In this document: in pieces, positions 44,396 through 48,254 of the stretch
Position numbering within the stretch: position 1 is the first letter of the stretch
Layout: each line of letters opens with the position of its first letter
Assembly (NCBI RefSeq): GCF_001401755.1
Contig: NZ_AVQK01000035.1
Span: 1 to 48,254 of the forward strand
Direction of reading: 5' to 3'
Length of the DNA stretch: 48,254 nucleotides
Source of the DNA: Aquimarina longa SW024
GTDB lineage: Bacteria; Bacteroidota; Bacteroidia; Flavobacteriales; Flavobacteriaceae
Translations under genes and position numbers: made by a program
The notes under the pieces: model-generated
Seen by the model: the letters and a program-made list of their open reading frames with translations, nothing else
Database searches by the model: none
Told to the model about the DNA's origin: nothing

Positions 44396-44575
44396 TGTCT
44401 TTTTGACGAAGTGTTTAACCTCCTCTATCAAAATTTTAACTCTGGGAGTTAAAATTCCTGCCTCCGAGGTTAAAATTTTAAGCAACTAGGTTAAACGTTT
44501 AACCTAGTTGCTTAAAATTCTTGCCTCAGCAGTTAAACCGAGCGTCTTTTTGACCTATCGGAGCATCTTTTTGAC
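44396..44575 (-). repeat. Hairpin-rich element bounded by GTCAAAAAGAC repeats (copy 2)
   Basis: On the minus strand GTCAAAAAGATG, GTCAAAAAGACG and GTCAAAAAGACA occupy 44575-44564, 44554-44543 and 44407-44396. The core between the last two is 135 bp, the same as copy 1 at 4894-5073, with little direct identity except at the edges (AAACACTTC before the repeat in both). The core holds a perfect 46-bp palindrome at 44474-44519 and the hairpin AATTTTAACTC / GAGTTAAAATT. It lies downstream of the intact hypothetical gene on the same strand. Confidence 0.65.
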
Positions 44576-44598
44576 TTATTGTTGTTACATACTACATA

Positions 44599-45078
44599 TT
44601 ATACTGTGGTGTCATTATCCTGTGGAGTACTTTTAGAACGAGAAAAGAATTGTTTTAATTCTGCTACTTTTTCTGTAAACCCTGGTTTTCCTGCTCCTTT
44701 ACTATATTGCGAATAGGCATAATCATTTAGAGTATCCTGATAGTTATCATAATCATGTAATATTTTGGTACTCTCTAGGCGATAGGCAAGACTTTCTATA
44801 CGTCCCATTAGGTTTTCTGCAAATCCTCGTGCTTTATAATCATTTTCAAACTCTTGCCAATCCACATCAGGAGTACTTAGCGTACTGTTATGCTGGCGAT
44901 AATCCCATACTTTGTTTACAAACAACTTGTTTTTTTCATTAATCGCCTTGTAATTGCCACGCTCTTTTTCTGTTAGTGCAGCTAGCTTATCTGTAAATAT
45001 GGTTTCGAGTTCTGTAACTAAGCGTGCTGCCTGTTCTTTTTCTTCTGCACTAAGTTGATCTTCAATAATGTTTCTCAT
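44599..45078 (-). CDS. Conserved hypothetical helical protein
   Basis: This 159-residue protein starts MRNIIEDQLSAEEKEQAARL and is mostly charged helix, with no signal peptide or membrane segment. I do not recognise the family. A decayed copy with the same ends and missing middle lies at 4630-4861 in the T6SS island, and both are followed by the same kind of repeat element, so gene and element travel together. Followed upstream by two more small unknown genes on the same strand. Confidence 0.6.
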   Translation of the reverse strand: MRNIIEDQLSAEEKEQAARLVTELETIFTDKLAALTEKERGNYKAINEKNKLFVNKVWDYRQHNSTLSTPDVDWQEFENDYKARGFAENLMGRIESLAYRLESTKILHDYDNYQDTLNDYAYSQYSKGAGKPGFTEKVAELKQFFSRSKSTPQDNDTTV

Positions 45079-45174
45079 TTTTTATATGTATTATTAATTT
45101 ATAATTTTTTATAGCTCTCAGAGGCTCGATATCTGAGATCAGATGTTTTTTTTTAACTACTCAACTTGGGGAAC

Positions 45175-45390
45175 TCACCCACTACCAAATTCCCCTCTCA
45201 CATACTCTTCTATCCGCATCAGGGTACCATAGAACAGAATTACTTCTTTGCCAACGATTTTTATATAGGGATTCATTGTTATAAGTAGGGTATGTATAAA
45301 CTCTTGTGGAGCTTTGGTACGTACTGCAATTTTATGACTCGCTAATGTTTGCTCTGCGGTACTGAGTTGATTATAGACGATAGTAGGCAT
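45175..45390 (-). CDS. 71-residue hypothetical protein
   Basis: The frame reads MPTIVYNQLSTAEQTLASHK and ends YVRGEFGSG, with a short hydrophobic middle (VGKEVILFYGTLMRIEEY). I do not recognise it. The shared upstream motif at 45418-45437 ends 28 bases before the ATG, which supports it being a real gene. Possibly part of the same run as the genes at 44599 and 45450. Confidence 0.5.
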   Translation of the reverse strand: MPTIVYNQLSTAEQTLASHKIAVRTKAPQEFIHTLLITMNPYIKIVGKEVILFYGTLMRIEEYVRGEFGSG

Positions 45391-45417
45391 AAGAGATTAG
45401 TTCTTGTTTTTTTAAAA

Positions 45418-45437
45418 CTTTACAGTTGTACATTTTT
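45418..45437 (-). promoter_or_regulatory. Shared upstream motif (copy 3)
   Basis: CTTTACAGTTGTACATTTTT lies 28 bases before the 71-residue gene. See copy 1 at 43717. Confidence 0.5.
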
Positions 45438-45449
45438 AACCATAATGTA

Positions 45450-45791
45450 TTATAAAGGGTCAGGAGAACTGCATAAACCCCGTTGGGAGTTTAGTAATAG
45501 AATATTACGTGCTTTATAAATCAGTTGTATGGCATCATCGGTGGTTTTTCCCTTGGTATAGAGTTTATTGATCCAAGTATATAGGATGATCTCATAAGGG
45601 CTATATTGTACTAGATTGTACATAAAGGTATCTACCTTATGATGTAATGCCTGTAAGATATCAGAAATATACTTACTCTTATGCTGTTCTATATATGTAC
45701 CCATGCTACTTGTTTTTGATAAAGCCAAATATAATGGGAGGGATTGCGTTAGTGCAAAGGGAGTATATCGAGATTCTAGAAAATGGAGCAT
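45450..45791 (-). CDS. Hypothetical protein of 84 or 113 residues
   Basis: The open frame starts at ATG 45791, but an internal ATG at 45704 (MGTYIEQHKSKYISDILQAL) begins the part that looks protein-like: helices with YNLVQYSPYEIILYTWINKL, ending in SQRGLCSSPDPL. Not recognised. Its 5' end faces the TPR/AraC regulator, and the 15-bp motif ATTCTAGAATTAAGA (45795-45809) touches the long start. Confidence 0.45.
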   Translation of the reverse strand: MLHFLESRYTPFALTQSLPLYLALSKTSSMGTYIEQHKSKYISDILQALHHKVDTFMYNLVQYSPYEIILYTWINKLYTKGKTTDDAIQLIYKARNILLLNSQRGLCSSPDPL

Positions 45792-45794
45792 AAG

Positions 45795-45809
45795 ATTCTA
45801 GAATTAAGA
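45795..45809. promoter_or_regulatory. ATTCTAGAATTAAGA motif (copy 1), possible operator
   Basis: The same 15 bases occur at 47717-47731 on the other side of the TPR/AraC gene. The core ATTCTAGAAT is itself a palindrome. Two sites bracketing a regulator gene fit autoregulation. Confidence 0.45.
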
Positions 45810-45872
45810 CTACAACGATTACCTTCTTAAAAGATCTAATAATTTGATTTATAGAAGTTTTAAAAACAGCTT

Positions 45873-45900
45873 TTGATAGAAAATATTAACTGTATATTTG
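45873..45900 (+). promoter_or_regulatory. Probable promoter of the TPR/AraC regulator gene
   Basis: TTG at 45873-45875 and TATATTTG at 45893-45900 match the Bacteroidota -33 and -7 elements with 17 bases between. The ATG is 71 bases further. Confidence 0.6.
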
Positions 45901-45970
45901 TTTTGTTTATTAAGCATAATTGTAATACCCTTTAAAACAAAATATAAATTAGTTAAGAAGAACCTGTAAA

Positions 45971-47689
45971 ATGTATATGCGTAAATCGCTTTTTTATTTT
46001 ATTTTTTTACTTTTTATTCAAAACTCATTGTATAGTCAGGATATAACTTCTAGTTCCTTAGATTCTCTAGTTACTTTAAAGTTTGAAGAACTTGACACTA
46101 AATTTCATGAGATCATAAAAATAGATCTATTAAAAGGAGAACCATATGCAAAAGCTTATTTACTAAAAGGAAAACATAGTAATGATGTTATTAAAACAGC
46201 TAAAGGATTCCATTTATTAGCTCGTATCTATGATTATAAAAAGAGTATTACCTATCTCGATAGTGCAATTGCAATTACTAAAAATATACACCATAAGAGA
46301 TATCCTGTTGTTTTTTATGCCAATAAAGGAGTAGAGTATGAAAATATTGGTATCTATAGTAAAGCTTTAGATAATTATTTTGATGGTTTGGCATCTGCCA
46401 AAAAAACAAATAATGCGCTCTTTATCGCTATTTTTAAACATAATATTGCGTTATTAAAAAGAAAACTTGGAAAATTTAAAGAAGCAAAATCCATCTTTAA
46501 AGAGTGTTTGACTTATGAAAGATCAATGATTGGTAAAAAGAAGAATGATACTGTAAGTTATCTAGTAACCCTCTCAGAATTAATTACTGCATATCGACAG
46601 AATAAAGAAATAGATTCTGCTTTAGTATTAAATACTGAAGGTCTCAGAATGTCTAAAGGAACAGATATTGAGTGTTTGTTTACACTCAATAAGGGACTTA
46701 TATACTATCATACTAAGAATTATAAAAATGCTATTCATACACTACACCAAGGATTAGATGAATTATTGAACAGTAAAAGATTAAAATACTATGAAAAAGA
46801 TAATCTAATTAATGGGTATCTTTTTTTAGGAAAATCATACGTAGCTGTCTCCAAAAAAGAAGTGGCGATTACCTATTTTATAAAATTAGATTCTCTTATT
46901 CAGAAAACCAATTATTTTATCCCTGATGCCCGATCAGTTTATACAGAAATTATTGATTACTATAAATCTATAGGTGATAAGAACAAACAATTATACTATA
47001 TCAATAGGTTATTATATAAAGATAGTATTCAGAATATTAACTATAAATATATGAGTGATAGGATAATCAAGGATTATGATACACCTATCTTATTAGATAA
47101 AAAAGAAAAATTAATCACGGAGTTAAAAACCAAACAGCATCACTCTAATTATGGTTTAATTATTTCACTTATCATACTACTGCTTATCACTATATTATTA
47201 GTATTAAATTACAGAAAAAGTAAACAGTATAGAATTCGTTTTAATGAATTAATGCAACTACATAAAACAGAAGAAAAGCTCAACAATGAAATTGTTAAAA
47301 AACCAAACGATTCTATTGGTATTGATGCAGGTGTTGTCGAAACGATTCTTAAAAGTTTAGAAAAATTTGAAAATAACAAAGGATTTTTAAAAAAGAATAT
47401 TACGTCAGGGATACTTGCCAAGAATATCAATACCAATTCTAAATATTTGACTAAAGTTATCAAATACCATAGAAACAAAAACTTTACTCATTATATCAAT
47501 GATTTAAGAATCGACTATATCATCCAAGAGTTAAAAACAAATACCAAATTACAAAAATATACGATTAAAGCACTTGCTATAGAAGCAGGATTTAATTCTA
47601 CAGAAGTCTTTTCGAAGTCTTTTCATAAAAAAACAGGGATCTATCCATCATATTTTATAAAAAGAATACAAAGTTCTGTTTATCAATAA
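45971..47689 (+). CDS. Membrane-bound TPR protein with C-terminal AraC-type HTH
   Basis: This 572-residue protein has a signal peptide (1-23), about 340 residues of tetratricopeptide-like repeats expected in the periplasm, a membrane helix near 393-412 (YGLIISLIILLLITILLVLN) and a cytoplasmic AraC-type double HTH at about 480-570 (AIEAGFNSTEVFSKSFHKKTG). This layout is a Bacteroidota one-protein sensor-regulator: a signal outside changes DNA binding inside. It lies just upstream of the lanthipeptide-like gene, with a shared palindrome motif on both sides, so it probably controls it. Confidence 0.85.
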   Translation: MYMRKSLFYFIFLLFIQNSLYSQDITSSSLDSLVTLKFEELDTKFHEIIKIDLLKGEPYAKAYLLKGKHSNDVIKTAKGFHLLARIYDYKKSITYLDSAIAITKNIHHKRYPVVFYANKGVEYENIGIYSKALDNYFDGLASAKKTNNALFIAIFKHNIALLKRKLGKFKEAKSIFKECLTYERSMIGKKKNDTVSYLVTLSELITAYRQNKEIDSALVLNTEGLRMSKGTDIECLFTLNKGLIYYHTKNYKNAIHTLHQGLDELLNSKRLKYYEKDNLINGYLFLGKSYVAVSKKEVAITYFIKLDSLIQKTNYFIPDARSVYTEIIDYYKSIGDKNKQLYYINRLLYKDSIQNINYKYMSDRIIKDYDTPILLDKKEKLITELKTKQHHSNYGLIISLIILLLITILLVLNYRKSKQYRIRFNELMQLHKTEEKLNNEIVKKPNDSIGIDAGVVETILKSLEKFENNKGFLKKNITSGILAKNINTNSKYLTKVIKYHRNKNFTHYINDLRIDYIIQELKTNTKLQKYTIKALAIEAGFNSTEVFSKSFHKKTGIYPSYFIKRIQSSVYQ

Positions 47690-47709
47690 AATAAAGTATT
47701 TTTTTTTGT

Positions 47710-47733
47710 AATCTTAATTCTAGAATTAAGATT
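47710..47733. promoter_or_regulatory. Perfect 24-bp palindrome upstream of the lanthipeptide-like gene
   Basis: Arms AATCTTAATTC / GAATTAAGATT around TA lie 20 bases after the regulator stop and 76 bases before the precursor start. The following CTTTTT lets it act as a terminator for the regulator; the motif shared with 45795-45809 lets it act as an operator. Both are possible. Confidence 0.5.
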
Positions 47734-47809
47734 GGCTTTTTGAATAAATAAAATGAATTTCGATAGCTTTTATTCTATATTTATCAAAAAATTTAAAAGC
47801 TTTATAATT

Positions 47810-47953
47810 ATGAAAAAAGAAAGAACACTCAAGAAATTAGATCTAAATAAATTAACTGTATCAAAACTACCTAAAGAACAATCATTAAAAATTGTTGGAG
47901 GAAGCACCCTAGGTGGAGGTTGCAAAACCGTTAAGGGAGATCATGTTTGTTAA
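47810..47953 (+). CDS. Class-I-lanthipeptide-like RiPP precursor
   Basis: The ATG at 47810 gives 47 residues (an upstream in-frame start at 47753 is less likely). The leader MKKERTLKKLDLNKLTVSKL with following PKEQSLKIVGG matches the Bacteroidota class I lanthipeptide form (KKLxLxKxTVxKL, then GG). The core is short: STLGGGCKTVKGDHVC, with two Ser/Thr near the start, a later Thr and two Cys that could form lanthionine rings. Dehydratase and cyclase genes are not in the window; they may lie beyond the right edge. Confidence 0.72.
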   Translation: MKKERTLKKLDLNKLTVSKLPKEQSLKIVGGSTLGGGCKTVKGDHVC

Positions 47954-47976
47954 ATTTAAAATACAATCCTAAAAAT

Positions 47977-48254
47977 ATGCTAAAGAGATTGTTGATGATT
48001 ATAATTCTTATTACTTCTTGCTCCAAAGAAGCCAAAAAACCGCCATTAGCGGTATCAGTAGTGGCAGTAGATACCTATCATGGTCAAAATATTGAAGATC
48101 CCTATAGAAATTTAGAAAATCTAGAGGATTCTACCGTAATTAATTGGTTAAAAGCGCAAGGAGCATATGCCTATAGTAGTCTACAAAATATAGCTAATAG
48201 ACAACGGATCATTGATAAACAATTATCCTATGATACCAAAGAAGGAGTTATAAT
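47977..48254 (+). CDS. Prolyl oligopeptidase family lipoprotein (5' part only)
   Basis: The first 92 codons are present before the window ends. Signal peptide and lipobox (MLKRLLMIIILITSCSKEAK, Cys 15) are followed by the N-terminal signature of S9A prolyl oligopeptidases: VDTYHGQNIEDPYRNLENLE then DSTVINWLKAQGAYA. The catalytic domain is outside the window. It lies 23 bases after the precursor gene, so it is a candidate leader peptidase or partner in peptide maturation. Confidence 0.78.
   Translation, partial: MLKRLLMIIILITSCSKEAKKPPLAVSVVAVDTYHGQNIEDPYRNLENLEDSTVINWLKAQGAYAYSSLQNIANRQRIIDKQLSYDTKEGVI

Larger units (their letters stand above)
44164..44598. other. Non-coding region dominated by hairpins and repeats
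   Basis: No gene seen. It contains the second copy of the shared upstream motif (44277-44296) and the 180-bp repeat element at 44396-44575 with a long perfect palindrome, given separately. TTTAAC/GTTAAA motifs recur throughout. Confidence 0.6.

Overview
The window is AT-rich DNA from a Bacteroidota member, most likely a marine Flavobacteriaceae of the Aquimarina type. The evidence is a TonB receptor with a carboxypeptidase-like front domain, a protein with a type IX secretion (T9SS) sorting tail, TAnnTTTG promoter boxes, a Bacteroidota-type Hcp (TssD), and class-I-lanthipeptide-like and double-glycine leaders. The genus is inference; the phylum is well supported. There are no rRNA genes, CRISPR arrays or transposases, and one tRNA (Ala, anticodon GGC).

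Layout. 0.2-4.3 kb: a TonB-dependent receptor divergent from a secreted endonuclease/exonuclease/phosphatase (EEP) family protein. 4.45-13.23 kb: an accessory island of type VI secretion (T6SS) effector and immunity cassettes. It holds an Hcp/TssD with a C-terminal extension, a GIY-YIG nuclease toxin, two leucine-rich-repeat immunity candidates, an orphan toxin tip, a frameshifted second effector, and a chain of short toxin tips alternating with small lipoproteins. About 187 bp of flanking sequence (a terminator plus the 3' end of a small lipoprotein gene) is duplicated directly on both sides, and repeats inside the island show how cassettes were added. 13.3-27.7 kb: small lipoproteins, then housekeeping genes: a cation/proton antiporter divergent from a universal stress protein and SulP transporter; an MBL hydrolase, S8 protease and M1 peptidase run; rnpA and an S41 protease; a small secreted CarboxypepD-like protein; and a VF530-type DNA-binding protein. 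27.7-38.2 kb: a 1537-residue T9SS-secreted nuclease with lamin-tail repeats, another EEP protein, hflX, a crotonase-family enzyme, a 33-residue membrane peptide, a MATE exporter and a GNAT acetyltransferase.

38.5-48.25 kb: a second accessory region starting at the tRNA-Ala gene. It has three tiny peptide genes (two with double-glycine leaders), a C39-peptidase ABC exporter and an HlyD-type adaptor, two paralogous small HTH regulators, and three unrecognised small genes. Next come a TPR/AraC-type membrane regulator, a class-I-lanthipeptide-like precursor and the start of a prolyl-oligopeptidase lipoprotein cut by the window end. Together these look like a bacteriocin production and export locus beside the start of a second RiPP locus.

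One unrecognised gene family occurs both in the T6SS island (4.63 kb, internally deleted) and in the bacteriocin region (44.6 kb, intact). Each copy is followed by a 180-bp element built from three GTCAAAAAGAC-type repeats around a 135-bp hairpin-rich core of exactly equal length. This links the two accessory regions and is not explained by any family I know.
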